Origin: Burkholderiales bacterium
GTDB lineage: Bacteria > Pseudomonadota > Gammaproteobacteria > Burkholderiales > Burkholderiaceae_D
Direction: 5' to 3'
DNA length: 64,000 nucleotides
Assembly (NCBI GenBank): GCA_016177875.1
Contig: JACOUL010000029.1
Location: forward strand, 1 to 64,000
This document shows positions 18,231 through 26,815 of the stretch, piece after piece. The notes beneath the pieces are model-generated. The model was given only the letters and a program-made list of their open reading frames with translations, was not told where the DNA came from and searched no databases. The position numbers and the translations under genes were made by a program. Position 1 is the first letter of the stretch; every line of letters begins with the position of its first letter.

Positions 18231-20449
18231 ATTTTCTTCAGCCAGAATTGATACATGCCGGCAAAGATTTGCGGATGGACTTGTTCGATTGTGTCCCAGT
18301 TAGCTAATGAATCGCAAGCCGGATTGTCTGGAAAACGTTCCAGATAAAGCGTTCTCGCTTCGGGATTGGGCAATTCAAATCCAATGAATTGGAGGCCAAG
18401 CTGTTGCAAGTTTGCTTGAATTTCCAAAGGCGACACCACATGCTCTTGCACGTGAAAAACCAAATCGCGGCAAGCGCTTACGCTGTAGAAATCCGGGCTA
18501 CCGGAGAGACTGCCAATATCTACGGGGCATTTGCCGGACAGGGCATCAGTGCGGAATTGGCGTATGCCGGCTAGCGTCGACGGGTAGTCCGCATCTTTGA
18601 TCAATTGCCGCAATGCCGTGATGTCGATGCGTGCTCTTCTGCTGTACAAGCCGATGTTCATATAGCCGTTAGGACGCAGCAGTTGCGTCAACACATGCCA
18701 GCCTGCCAGCGGATCATGCATGTGGTGCAGTACGCCGCTGCATACGACCACATCGAATTGTTTGTTTAGCGTGCCTAATTCCAGGATATCCGCCTGGCCG
18801 AATTCGATGCCGGTAATACCGAGGGCTTGTGTTGCGCGTTTGGCGTATGCAAGGCTGGACAAGCTCATGTCGACCGCGAGAATGCGGGCATTGCTGAAGG
18901 AATTCGCGATTTGCACTGCATCGCTGCCGGTGCCGCATCCCGCTACCAAGATTTCCGGTTGCTGAGGCGAATCGCCGGAAAACGTTTGATACGGAAAACG
19001 ACTCTGCAATCCGGCTTGAATGGTTTTGCCTTGGCTCGGATTGCCGCGCCGGCGCCAGCGCGGATAGGGGTTTTCTTCATATTGTTGGCGAACGGCTTGC
19101 GAGATCTGATTTTGAATCGCGGTGAAACGCGGCATGTCTCGTTTAAGGCTCTCTTCTTGCTGCGGCTCGATTAATTGACGCACGATGACGCGCTGAACTT
19201 GCGCTGGCCATCCGTCGGCCGGGATTTTTTCAGCGAATGGGAGCCGATAAAGTGCTTGGTAGGCTCCTATTAACATGAGAGGGGCAGCCGGACACAATGT
19301 GTTCTGATTCAGAATGGTTTGGGCATCTGCAATCAAACGAGCGGCGGCTGCTTCTTCTTCTAATGTGACGGCATACACATATTCGTTGGCAAAACACTGC
19401 AGCGCCAACGCTGCAATAAAGCTCGGCCAAGAAGGGGCAGATTCGAGTTGCGCAGCATCATTGGGAACAATCACAAGCAGCAAGGCGTGTCGTACTGCGC
19501 GAAGTAAGCGCTCAAGTGTGTAGTTGGTGACCAGAGCCTCTTCCAGCAGGACGAGCAATAACGGCATGCCGACCAGGGAAGCGAGTCTTCCTTCGGAAAA
19601 CGCCTGTTCGATGCGGGCAAGCCCGCCATCCGCGTCATTTATGCAATCCAGGAGGGAAGTCACGGCGGCGTCTTTGCAGATCAAGGCGCTGGCGACGCGT
19701 TCCAGGCTTTGCGGGTCGACATGCTCTTTCTTGAAGGCTTGCACCAGGAAGGAAATATCTACAGCGTCGAGCGCATCCAAGCTCAATAGGCGAATGGTAT
19801 CGGCATACAGCAGCCAGTAGCTGGGGTCCGCAGAATACAAGGTCAGCGATTTTTGGCCGCAGAGCAAAGCTTTGCGCATTTGACTGCGGTTTTTATACAG
19901 ATTGGCCAAGTTGTGATACGCCTTGGCGTAATCGGGCTTGAAGGAGATGGCCTGGTGATAGCTTGCTTCAGCCTCGTCAGCCCTATTTTGCGCTTGCAGT
20001 GTTAGCGCAAGATTGTTGTGCGCTTCGGCATATTGCGGCATGAGTGCAATGGCTTTGCGCAAATAATTTTCCGCTTCCGCAAAGCGATTCATGGCACGGT
20101 AGGCTTCGCCCAAATTGTTGAGCGCAAACGGTTCAGGGGATTGCTGAATCGCCAGCGAGATCAAGTCGACAGCGTCCGCATGGCGACCCATCTGATGGCA
20201 TAGAACGCCCAGCAAATGCAGAGCGTCGAAATTATGTGGGGCAGCCTTCAACACTTGCCGATAGAGGCTTTCCGCTTGCGTATAGCGGCCCGATTGATGG
20301 TGTGCCAGCGCCGCCTGCAATGCTGCGCCGATTTGCGCTGCTTGCGGCGCCATGAGGCGTTCGCTAGGGACGGCCTTGAGCATGCAACAGTGCTTGTATT
20401 TCTTGCCGCTGCCGCAAGGGCAGGGATCGTTACGACCTACGTTATTCAA
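18227..20449 (-). CDS. SEC-C / TPR / SAM-methyltransferase fusion protein
   Basis: 740-aa multidomain protein. Residues 5-23 are a SEC-C zinc motif (NDPCPCGSGKKYKHCC), as at the C-terminus of SecA. About 30-210 are tandem TPR units (CHQMGRHADAVDLI, LNNLGEAYRAMNRFAEAENY, HNNLALTLQAQNRADEAEAS, YHNLANLYKNRSQM). A helical middle follows, and about 490-640 is a class I methyltransferase with motif I EILVAGCGTGSDAVQIA at about 497 and VVCSGVLHHMHDP. Translation must begin at the TTG at 20449, because no ATG lies upstream of the SEC-C motif. The target is unknown; protein methylation is an inference. It ends convergently with DUF3025. Confidence 0.82.
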   Translation of the reverse strand: MNNVGRNDPCPCGSGKKYKHCCMLKAVPSERLMAPQAAQIGAALQAALAHHQSGRYTQAESLYRQVLKAAPHNFDALHLLGVLCHQMGRHADAVDLISLAIQQSPEPFALNNLGEAYRAMNRFAEAENYLRKAIALMPQYAEAHNNLALTLQAQNRADEAEASYHQAISFKPDYAKAYHNLANLYKNRSQMRKALLCGQKSLTLYSADPSYWLLYADTIRLLSLDALDAVDISFLVQAFKKEHVDPQSLERVASALICKDAAVTSLLDCINDADGGLARIEQAFSEGRLASLVGMPLLLVLLEEALVTNYTLERLLRAVRHALLLVIVPNDAAQLESAPSWPSFIAALALQCFANEYVYAVTLEEEAAAARLIADAQTILNQNTLCPAAPLMLIGAYQALYRLPFAEKIPADGWPAQVQRVIVRQLIEPQQEESLKRDMPRFTAIQNQISQAVRQQYEENPYPRWRRRGNPSQGKTIQAGLQSRFPYQTFSGDSPQQPEILVAGCGTGSDAVQIANSFSNARILAVDMSLSSLAYAKRATQALGITGIEFGQADILELGTLNKQFDVVVCSGVLHHMHDPLAGWHVLTQLLRPNGYMNIGLYSRRARIDITALRQLIKDADYPSTLAGIRQFRTDALSGKCPVDIGSLSGSPDFYSVSACRDLVFHVQEHVVSPLEIQANLQQLGLQFIGFELPNPEARTLYLERFPDNPACDSLANWDTIEQVHPQIFAGMYQFWLKKI

Positions 20450-20495
20450 AGCGATTCCGCTAACTTATTTGTGTTTTTTTTCATAAAAAACTACA

Positions 20496-20525
20496 TAAAA
20501 AAACGGGCGCCGAAGCGCCCGTTTT
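20496..20525 (-). terminator. Rho-independent terminator of the porin gene
   Basis: Strong stem AAAACGGGCGC / GCGCCCGTTTT with a four-base CGAA loop, followed on the minus strand by a run of T. It lies about 19 bases past the porin stop and upstream of the TTG start of the SEC-C gene, which therefore needs its own promoter within about 45 bases. Confidence 0.9.
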
Positions 20526-20543
20526 CAGCCTAATCTTAACCGA

Positions 20544-21659
20544 TTAGAAGGTGTGCTTCAGGCCCAGACCGAAGGTTTGAGCGGATTCGCCAGCCAGCAG
20601 ACCAGAACCGGTTGCAGACGTACCAGCCAGGAACGGCTGATAGGTGCCAGCGGTGTCGTTGCTCAGCTTGCTGTAGAACACGCCGACGTTGGTGCGAGCG
20701 GACAGGGCATAATCCCAGCCCAGAACCCACATCTTAGCGCCGGAGTTCGCTACGCCGCTACGATCGCCTGCCTTGGTGTAGCTGAACAGGATGGCATTGT
20801 TGCCAAACACGTAGCTGATCGGCAGCTGCCATGCGGTACGGGAGTAGGAAGCGGTCGATGCGCCAGCAGCAACGGTGTCGCGAGTAGAACGGTCGATTTG
20901 CAGACCGATCTTCAAGCCCATCGGCAGTTTGTAGAAGCCATACAAACGGAATTGCTTGTCGTCGGTGCCGGTACGGCCTTCAACGGTGTTGTTGCGATAA
21001 GCCAGGTTCACAGACAGCGGGCCATTGTTGTAGCCGCCTTGCAAGAACCACTCACGGCCGTCGTTGTACATCGTGCCAGGAGCAACACCTTCGTTACCGG
21101 CGCTGTTGGTGGAAACACCAACGTTGACGTTAAAGCCACTCATCACCGGCGATTTGTAGTAAATCGAGTTCGCGCGACGGGTGATGTCCAGGTAACCGTT
21201 GTTTTGGTTCAGGATGTAGGTGCCGAACATCGAAGTCGGCATAGCGGTGACGCCTTTGGCAGCCAGAATTTCGGTGATCAGACCGGAGGTCGACATCATG
21301 GAATGCTTACCAACGGTAACTTGACCCCAGGAGCCTTTGAGGCCGAGGAAGGTGTCGCCGTTGCCCAAGCCGTTGCCCACGCCGACAGCGGAGGAGTCAG
21401 TCGTGTTCAAACGGTTTTCAATGTAGAACAGTGCGGACAAACCACCACCCAGAGCTTCGGTGCCGGTCAGCCAGAAGCGCGAGGTGTAGTCGTCGTCGAC
21501 GCGGTACTCGGTTTGGGTAGCACGGCCAGCGTTTTGGCTGCCGATCGAGTAGCTCTTCCAGTTAGCCTGGACAACGCCACCGATAGAAACGTTGGTTTGC
21601 GCTTGAGCGCCGGTTGCAAATGCGCCCAGAACTGCGAGTGCGAGAAGCGATTTTTTCAT
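20544..21659 (-). CDS. Gram-negative porin (trimeric, 16-stranded type)
   Basis: 371-aa outer-membrane general porin of the betaproteobacterial type. The signal peptide MKKSLLALAVLGAFATGAQA (1-20) is followed by QTNVSIGGVVQANW, alternating amphipathic strands, loop 3 region and a C-terminal aromatic KHTF, the signal for outer-membrane insertion by BamA. Start at 21659 is supported by GGAGAAAA about 8 bases upstream; an earlier in-frame ATG at 21752 has no support. Codon choice is restricted, suggesting high expression. It is monocistronic, with a strong terminator. The 263 bp upstream (21660-21922), shared with coq7, show no promoter I can name confidently. Confidence 0.95.
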   Translation of the reverse strand: MKKSLLALAVLGAFATGAQAQTNVSIGGVVQANWKSYSIGSQNAGRATQTEYRVDDDYTSRFWLTGTEALGGGLSALFYIENRLNTTDSSAVGVGNGLGNGDTFLGLKGSWGQVTVGKHSMMSTSGLITEILAAKGVTAMPTSMFGTYILNQNNGYLDITRRANSIYYKSPVMSGFNVNVGVSTNSAGNEGVAPGTMYNDGREWFLQGGYNNGPLSVNLAYRNNTVEGRTGTDDKQFRLYGFYKLPMGLKIGLQIDRSTRDTVAAGASTASYSRTAWQLPISYVFGNNAILFSYTKAGDRSGVANSGAKMWVLGWDYALSARTNVGVFYSKLSNDTAGTYQPFLAGTSATGSGLLAGESAQTFGLGLKHTF

Positions 21660-21922
21660 TAAATTTTCTCCGAGAGTTTGTGATGCTAAAGAGTGAAGCC
21701 AAAGAGCTGATGCCTCCAGCAAGGCCACTAGTGGAAACGTCCCTGCCGGCACTTCTAATCCAATTGGTCAAGAAGCTGGGTGTCATTTCAACAAAATCCG
21801 CAAGTGGGGGCAAAGAGATTTTGGCTTTTATGGCAATATGACGAAGCTTATGTCGCTTAGCCACAACAATCTGTTTCTTCCCAATAAGAATCTGTTAAAT
21901 CTCTTAAAAGACTGATAATGCC

Positions 21923-22549
21923 ATGCGGCAAATTGATCAATTCATCACTCGCTTCGACCATGTCTTGAGGATTGTTTCAGGAGTGGCAATCGCTGCTAGG
22001 CCAAATCCTGCGCAATACTTGGAAGACGCTGCGATGGATGCATCCGAGGCACGGCTGAGTGCAGGACTGATGCGAGTCAATCATGTCGGAGAGGTGTGTG
22101 CCCAAGCTTTATACGAAGCGCAGGGGTGGTTCGCCAGTAGCGAGCCGGTTCGGCAGCAATTTCAGCGCGCCGGACAAGAGGAAGAGGACCATCTCGCCTG
22201 GACTGCGCAGCGTTTGCAAGAGCTCGGCTCGCATACTAGCTTGTTGAATCCGCTGTGGTACGCCGGCGCATTTGCCCTTGGTGCGGTGGCGGCGCGCGTC
22301 GGTGATACCGCTAGCCTCGGTTTTGTCGTTGAGACCGAGCGTCAGGTGGAGGCGCATTTGAACAGCCACCTCGATAAGTTACCGCTTCAAGATGTGAAGT
22401 CGCGCGCAATCGTGGAGCAGATGCGCCTCGATGAGGTGGCGCATGGTGCCGCCGCCGACAAGTTGGGGGCAAAGCCTTTGCCGGTTGCCGTGCAAAAAGC
22501 CATGCGCGCTATGGCGAAAGTGATGACGACGACGGCATATTACGTCTAG
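21923..22549 (+). CDS. coq7: 2-polyprenyl-3-methyl-6-methoxy-1,4-benzoquinone monooxygenase (Coq7)
   Basis: 208-aa diiron hydroxylase for the last ring hydroxylation of ubiquinone synthesis. The carboxylate/histidine ligands occur as RVNHVGEV, EEEDHLAW, ETERQVEAHL and DEVAHG, the full Coq7 set. The segment NPLWYAGAFALGAVAARVG is the membrane-contacting helix. It is divergent from the porin gene. No clear ribosome site precedes the ATG, and an out-of-frame ATG lies five bases upstream. Confidence 0.95.
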   Translation: MRQIDQFITRFDHVLRIVSGVAIAARPNPAQYLEDAAMDASEARLSAGLMRVNHVGEVCAQALYEAQGWFASSEPVRQQFQRAGQEEEDHLAWTAQRLQELGSHTSLLNPLWYAGAFALGAVAARVGDTASLGFVVETERQVEAHLNSHLDKLPLQDVKSRAIVEQMRLDEVAHGAAADKLGAKPLPVAVQKAMRAMAKVMTTTAYYV

Positions 22550-22569
22550 TCGTTCGCAGTGCTGCGTAA

Positions 22570-23013
22570 TCAGTTTGCCGTTTCTTTCGTAGAGTCTTCT
22601 ACGATTTCAAACGAATGGGACATCTCGGCAGATTTTTCCAGCATGATGGAAGCCGAGCAGTACTTTTCGTGCGAGAGTTTAATGGCGCGTTCGACTAGGT
22701 TGGTTTTCAGATTTCGCCCGCGTACGGTGAAGTGAAAATGGATCTTGGTGAACACCTTTGGATCTTTGTCGGCGCGTTCGGACTTGAGGGTCACGTCGCA
22801 GCCTCGAATATCTTGTCCGCTCTTGCGCAGGATAAGGACGACGTCATAGGCGGTGCAGCCCCCGGTACCCGCTAAGACCAACTCCATTGGTCTCGGAGCT
22901 AGGTTGCGTCCTCCGCCTTCCGGTGCGCCATCCATCGCCGCTACATGGCCAGAGCCGGTTTCTGCTAAAAACGTCATGCCGGATAAACCTGTCCAGCGCA
23001 CTGTGCATTCCAT
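22570..23013 (-). CDS. OsmC family protein (YhfA-like)
   Basis: 147-aa OsmC/Ohr-superfamily protein. The conserved cysteines are C53 in GTGGCTAYD and C119 in HEKYCSAS, the expected peroxidatic/resolving pair, with RPMELVLAG before the first. Such proteins reduce organic peroxides or are of unknown role (YhfA subgroup). The start at 23013 has GGGAG 6 bases upstream; a longer version from 23070 lacks a ribosome site. Tail-to-tail with coq7, 20 bp apart. Confidence 0.9.
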   Translation of the reverse strand: MECTVRWTGLSGMTFLAETGSGHVAAMDGAPEGGGRNLAPRPMELVLAGTGGCTAYDVVLILRKSGQDIRGCDVTLKSERADKDPKVFTKIHFHFTVRGRNLKTNLVERAIKLSHEKYCSASIMLEKSAEMSHSFEIVEDSTKETAN

Positions 23014-23262
23014 TGCTACTCCCATCGTTAACGAATACGACATATTGTAGCGGCTCCCGCCAGTCGCCACCGGAGGAGCGATTTTTGGTTTGTACTGTGT
23101 GAGCGCAAATTTAACGTGCTAGGTTGTCTAATGGTTACAATTGAATGTAATGCAGCAAAAATGCAACGCTTGCTTTTTTTTCCTAACTGGCTGATTCCTA
23201 ATGGATTTGTTGTCTAAGATCATGTTTTTCGCGAATTTTCATCAAAATGATGATGATATTTC
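23014..23262. other. Gene-free, AT-rich upstream region
   Basis: About 250 bases between the OsmC start and the small-RNA promoter. I see no coding pattern, tRNA or long repeat. It contains homopolymer T runs and a CATCAAAATGATGATG stretch, and should hold the OsmC promoter on the minus strand and any operators of the small-RNA promoter. Confidence 0.5.
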
Positions 23263-23291
23263 TTGCGCTGCACAATGAAATTGGCTATACT
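23263..23291 (+). promoter_or_regulatory. Sigma-70 promoter of the candidate small RNA
   Basis: TTGCGC, 17 bases, then TATACT: near-consensus -35 and -10 with ideal spacing. The predicted start is about 23298, giving a transcript that would end at the intrinsic terminator at 23376-23406. Confidence 0.7.
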
Positions 23292-23297
23292 TTATTT

Positions 23298-23406
23298 AAC
23301 TGATTGTTGATGTTTAGCAAAGCAGATGCAATCGACCTGTTGTCTCCTCCACCCTCCTCCTTTGGTGTGGATTCAAACCCGAAGCTCACCGCTTCGGGTT
23401 TTTTTT
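23298..23406 (+). ncRNA. Candidate anti-Shine-Dalgarno small RNA upstream of rplM
   Basis: A predicted transcript of about 109 nt, bounded by a strong promoter and a strong intrinsic terminator, encodes no convincing protein. A pyrimidine tract at 23343-23363 contains CTCCTCC (23344-23350), CCTCCTCC (23353-23360) and TCCTCCTTT, which copies the 3' end of 16S rRNA and is complementary to GGAGGAGG ribosome sites. The tract appears unpaired, between an AU-rich 5' part and the terminator stem, as in known seed regions of trans-acting small RNAs. A 42-codon frame (23310-23438) runs through it but has no ribosome site and crosses the terminator. An alternative role is a leader or attenuator of rplM, but rplM has its own promoter after the terminator. 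Confidence 0.55.
23376..23406 (+). terminator. Rho-independent terminator of the candidate small RNA
   Basis: Ten-base perfect stem AACCCGAAGC / GCTTCGGGTT, five-base loop TCACC, followed by an eight-T run. It is too strong to be read through efficiently and separates the upstream transcript from rplM. Confidence 0.92.
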
Positions 23407-23434
23407 CAGTCATTTTTCTCAAAATTGAATCAAT

Positions 23435-23464
23435 TTGACGGCAAGTGCCTGAAAATACTATAAT
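23435..23464 (+). promoter_or_regulatory. Sigma-70 promoter of rplM-rpsI
   Basis: TTGACG, 18 bases, then a perfect TATAAT. Predicted start near 23471, leaving a leader of about 95 nt before rplM. Strong, as expected for ribosomal protein genes. Confidence 0.8.
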
Positions 23465-23566
23465 TTTCGGTTCTTCCCCCTTGCTCAGGAAGAAAAACAA
23501 GGATGCGTCCGCGATCTCGTATGCGGAACCGCCATTTGAGCAATTCACTTACTTTAGGAAGTCATC

Positions 23567-23995
23567 ATGAAGACCTTTTCCGCTAAAGGACACGAAGTCC
23601 AGCGCGACTGGTTCGTGATTGACGCGACGGACAAAGTCCTCGGACGTGTTGCCAGCGAAGTGGCACGCCGACTGCGCGGCAAGCACAAACCGGAATTTAC
23701 CCCTCACGTCGATACAGGCGATTTCATCGTCGTCGTTAACGCCGGCAAGCTACGCGTAACGGGTACCAAGTCCTTGAACAAAAAGTACTACCGTCACTCC
23801 GGCTATCCGGGCGGTATCTACGAAACCAATTTCGAGAAAATGCAAGCGCGTTTTCCCGGTCGCGCGCTAGAGAAGGCAGTCAAGGGCATGCTGCCCAAGG
23901 GGCCGCTCGGCTATGCGATGATCAAGAAGCTGAAAGTGTATGCGGAAGGTTCTCACCCGCATTCCGCTCAGCAGCCCAAGGCACTGGAAATCTAA
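23567..23995 (+). CDS. rplM: 50S ribosomal protein L13
   Basis: 142-aa L13, an early assembly protein of the large subunit. [20 protein letters not shown] is the standard N-terminus, with [38 protein letters not shown] and [12 protein letters not shown] following. Length is exactly typical. AGGAAG lies 6 bases before the ATG. rpsI follows 9 bp after the stop; L13-S9 is the conserved order. The E. coli operon is autoregulated by L13 binding the leader; the 95-nt leader here could serve the same purpose, but I cannot show it. Confidence 0.99.
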   Translation: MKTFSAKGHEVQRDWFVIDATDKVLGRVASEVARRLRGKHKPEFTPHVDTGDFIVVVNAGKLRVTGTKSLNKKYYRHSGYPGGIYETNFEKMQARFPGRALEKAVKGMLPKGPLGYAMIKKLKVYAEGSHPHSAQQPKALEI

Positions 23996-24004
23996 GGAGC
24001 GGAT

Positions 24005-24397
24005 ATGATCGGTAACTACAACTATGGAACCGGCCGCCGCAAGAGTGCAGTGGCGCGTGTGTTCATCAAGGCAGGTTCGGGCAAAATTACCGTCAACGGT
24101 AAGCCGGCGGCAGAGTATTTTTCACGTGAGACGGGTTTGATGGTCATTCGCCAGCCTTTGGAGCTGACCAACAATCTCGAACGCTTCGATATCATGGTGA
24201 ATGTCCATGGCGGCGGTGAGTCCGGCCAGTCCGGTGCTGTGCGTCACGGCATTACCCGTGCATTGATCGATTACGATGCATCCTTGAAGCCGGAGCTGTC
24301 CAAGGCCGGTTTCGTCACGCGCGATGCACGTGAAGTCGAGCGTAAGAAGGTCGGTTTGCGTAAAGCACGCCGCGCCAAGCAGTTCTCCAAGCGCTAA
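24005..24397 (+). CDS. rpsI: 30S ribosomal protein S9
   Basis: 130-aa S9, whose basic C-terminal tail reaches the P-site t[44 protein letters not shown] and the terminal [12 protein letters not shown] tail are intact. AAGGAGCGGAT precedes the ATG. It is the last gene of the rplM operon, followed by an intrinsic terminator. Confidence 0.99.
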   Translation: MIGNYNYGTGRRKSAVARVFIKAGSGKITVNGKPAAEYFSRETGLMVIRQPLELTNNLERFDIMVNVHGGGESGQSGAVRHGITRALIDYDASLKPELSKAGFVTRDAREVERKKVGLRKARRAKQFSKR

Positions 24398-24419
24398 TCC
24401 GCGTTTTCGGAAATACAGA

Positions 24420-24450
24420 AAGCCGCCGGGTTTGCGCCTGGCGGCTTTTT
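24420..24450 (+). terminator. Rho-independent terminator of rplM-rpsI
   Basis: Stem AGCCGCCGGG / CCTGGCGGCT (one mismatch), six-base loop, then TTTTT, starting 22 bases after the rpsI stop. Confidence 0.9.
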
Positions 24451-24515
24451 ACTTTTGTCATGCGCGAAGTCTCAAACTCTTCGCCTTCAATTAATTTTTA
24501 AGTGGTGAGGAAATC

Positions 24516-25559
24516 ATGATCAAGGTAGGCATCGTCGGTGGAACAGGTTATACGGGCGTTGAGTTGTTACGCTTGCTTGCAGCACATCCTGAAGTACAGC
24601 TGACTGCTATCACATCCCGCAAAGAAGATGGCATGCCGGTTGCCGATATGTTTCCCTCATTGCGTGGCCGTGTTGCTCTTGCGTTTTCAACGCCGGAGAA
24701 AGCGAAGCTTAACGAATGCGATGTGGTTTTCTTTGCGACGCCGCATGGTGTGGCCATGGCTCAGGCGCAGGAACTGACAGCAGCCGGCGTAAAGATTATT
24801 GATCTCGCTGCAGATTTTCGACTGCAAGACATCGCTGAATTCGAGAAGTGGTATGGCATGCCGCATTCTTGTCCCGATTTGTTGAAAGAAGCGGTGTATG
24901 GTCTGCCTGAAGTGAATCGCGAAAAAATCAAGAGCGCACGCATCATCGGTTTGCCGGGGTGTTATCCAACCTCGATGCAATTAGGTTTTGCGCCTTTGCT
25001 CGCACAAGGCCAGCCGCTGGTGAATGAATCGGCATTGATCGCGGATTGCAAGTCCGGCGTGTCGGGTGCGGGTCGCAAAGCGGAAGTCCATACCTTGCTC
25101 GCGGAAGCTTCGGATAATTTCAAGGCATACGGCGTGAAAGGGCATCGTCATTTGCCGGAGACGGTGCAGGGTTTGCAAGCGATCGCAGGACGCAAGATCG
25201 GATTGACCTTCGTGCCGCATTTGGTACCGATGATCCGCGGTATTCATTCGACGCTGTATGCATCGATTTTGCCGGAGGCGCGCAATACGGATTTCCAAGC
25301 ATTGTACGAACAACATTTTGAAGGCGAACCCTTTGTTGATGTTATGCCATTCGGCAGCCATCCCGAAACGCGGTCGGTGCGCGCATCGAATATGTTACGT
25401 ATTGCTTTGCATCGGCCTGGTGGAGGTGATCTGCTGGTGATCTTGGTGGTCGAAGACAATCTTGTCAAAGGCGCAGCAGGACAAGGTGTCCAGTGCATGA
25501 ATATTCTGTTTGGCCTTGATGAGCGCACAGGATTGATGCATATTCCTGTGATGCCTTAA
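24516..25559 (+). CDS. argC: N-acetyl-gamma-glutamyl-phosphate reductase
   Basis: 347-aa enzyme reducing N-acetylglutamyl phosphate to the semialdehyde in arginine synthesis. The N-terminal NADP motif [14 protein letters not shown] is at residues 9-22, and the catalytic cysteine is in GLPGCYPTS near residue 148. The C-terminal half has KGHRHLPET and the [20 protein letters not shown] segment. GAGGAA precedes the ATG. No other arg gene is adjacent, as is common in Burkholderiales, where argC sits beside rplM-rpsI. Confidence 0.97.
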   Translation: MIKVGIVGGTGYTGVELLRLLAAHPEVQLTAITSRKEDGMPVADMFPSLRGRVALAFSTPEKAKLNECDVVFFATPHGVAMAQAQELTAAGVKIIDLAADFRLQDIAEFEKWYGMPHSCPDLLKEAVYGLPEVNREKIKSARIIGLPGCYPTSMQLGFAPLLAQGQPLVNESALIADCKSGVSGAGRKAEVHTLLAEASDNFKAYGVKGHRHLPETVQGLQAIAGRKIGLTFVPHLVPMIRGIHSTLYASILPEARNTDFQALYEQHFEGEPFVDVMPFGSHPETRSVRASNMLRIALHRPGGGDLLVILVVEDNLVKGAAGQGVQCMNILFGLDERTGLMHIPVMP

Positions 25560-25577
25560 TGCCGCGCAAGCAGATTC

Positions 25578-26339
25578 ATGACATCCACCAAACTATTCGG
25601 TAATTCTCTCCGATATAAATTTTGGCGTAGGCGCCTTTCCGTCGCCGCGCCGAAAATGACGATCAAGACGTATTTGCCATGGCCACTACGCATTGTGTTG
25701 TGGGTGGTAGTGTTGGGCTTGGGGGGCGCTGTCGCGATGTGGACCTACGAAATGGGACGAAGCTTCGCCGGTTTCCCCTCGGGGCCGACGAAGGAACAAG
25801 TGGCGGAGTATCGTGCTCAAATTGAAAAACTTACCGCGGAACGCGATCGTTTTCAAACCACGGCCAATTCTGCGGAAAGCCAGATCAACATAGAGCGTTC
25901 CTCTCAAAAGCAATTGGCGACTCAGATGAGAAACCTGGAATTGGAGAATACGCGGCTCAAGGAAGACTTGGCATTTTTTGAAAGCTTGTTGCCGGCGAGT
26001 ACGGGGCCTTACGGTATTACGATTCGTCGATTGAAAGCCGAAATGATTGCGCCAAATCAACTTCGCTATCGTTTGCTTGTGATGCAAGGCGGCAAAGGTG
26101 AGCGGGAATTTAACGGCAATCTACAATTGGTAGTGACCGTCATTCAGGAGGGGAAAAGTGCTATGATGACTTTTCCCGAAGGAAAGCCAGGCGAAGCGGA
26201 AAAATACAAAATCGGCTTCAAGCATTATCAGCGTCTAGAAGGGGTATTGACCTTGCCCGAGGGCGTTATGATGAAAGCGATACAGGCCCGTGTGCTTGAA
26301 AGAGGTCAGATGCGAGTCCAGCAGTCCGTCAACTTGTAA
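25578..26339 (+). CDS. DUF6776 family membrane protein with coiled coil
   Basis: 253-aa protein: a basic N-terminus, one transmembrane helix (about residues 37-55, LRIVLWVVVLGLGGAVAMW), a coiled coil from about 75 to 135 (EYRAQIEKLTAERDRFQ ... MRNLELENTRLKEDLAFFESLL), then a globular beta-rich C-terminal domain. This architecture and the place before a bactofilin gene match DUF6776. Function is not established; with the bactofilin it may act in envelope or cell-shape organisation. An internal ATG (25656) is a possible alternative start. No ribosome site is obvious at either. Confidence 0.75.
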   Translation: MTSTKLFGNSLRYKFWRRRLSVAAPKMTIKTYLPWPLRIVLWVVVLGLGGAVAMWTYEMGRSFAGFPSGPTKEQVAEYRAQIEKLTAERDRFQTTANSAESQINIERSSQKQLATQMRNLELENTRLKEDLAFFESLLPASTGPYGITIRRLKAEMIAPNQLRYRLLVMQGGKGEREFNGNLQLVVTVIQEGKSAMMTFPEGKPGEAEKYKIGFKHYQRLEGVLTLPEGVMMKAIQARVLERGQMRVQQSVNL

Positions 26340-26350
26340 GGAGTGCCATC

Positions 26351-26761
26351 ATGTTCGGAAGTAAAAGCAAAAGCACGATCGACAGTCTGATTGGCTTGTC
26401 TACCAAAATCGAAGGCAATATCCATTTCAAGGGCGGCTTACGCATTGACGGGCATATTAAAGGCAATGTCATTGCTGACCCCAGCGAAGGCAGCATGCTG
26501 GTCATATCCGAGCATGCCACTGTGGAAGGCGAAGTGCGTGTGGCCCATTTGGTTGTCAACGGGGAAATCAAAGGCCCTGTTTATTCTGCTGAGCTATTGG
26601 AATTGCAACCTAAAGCTCGCATTACCGGCGATGTATATTACAAGGCACTGGAAATGCATGGCGGCGCCATCGTCTCCGGCAAGCTGACTCACGACCTGAT
26701 CGGTCCGGAGCCCGTTCTGAAATTGGCCGCGCCCACCAAGTTGGTCAACTCAAATACGTGA
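26351..26761 (+). CDS. Bactofilin family cytoskeletal protein
   Basis: 136-aa bactofilin (polymer-forming beta-helix, PF04519). The core repeats GNIHFKGGLRIDGHIKGNV, VEGEVRVAHLVVNGEIKGPVYSAELLEL and ARITGDVYYKALEMHGGAIVSGKL form the right-handed beta-helix, with short N- and C-terminal tails. Bactofilins self-assemble into filaments and often guide peptidoglycan enzymes. AAGGAG lies 8 bases before the ATG. It follows the DUF6776 gene by 11 bp and probably works with it. An M23 endopeptidase gene (mepM) lies about 1.7 kb away on the other strand. Confidence 0.92.
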   Translation: MFGSKSKSTIDSLIGLSTKIEGNIHFKGGLRIDGHIKGNVIADPSEGSMLVISEHATVEGEVRVAHLVVNGEIKGPVYSAELLELQPKARITGDVYYKALEMHGGAIVSGKLTHDLIGPEPVLKLAAPTKLVNSNT

Positions 26762-26815
26762 AAATCGCATAGCGCCTATAATGGCGATATACCGTTTTGC
26801 TGTGAGGAGTCCGTA

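Noticed and set aside
20553..21662. 369-codon open frame antisense to the porin gene
   Set aside because: It mirrors the porin exactly; codon bias of the porin leaves the antisense frame open. Translation shows no domain and no ribosome site.
23310..23438. 42-codon frame beginning MFSKADAIDLLSPPPSS across the small-RNA region
   Set aside because: No ribosome site precedes the ATG, the frame runs through a strong intrinsic terminator and stops within the rplM -35 box. The CU tract is better explained as RNA. Conservation of the frame would reopen it.
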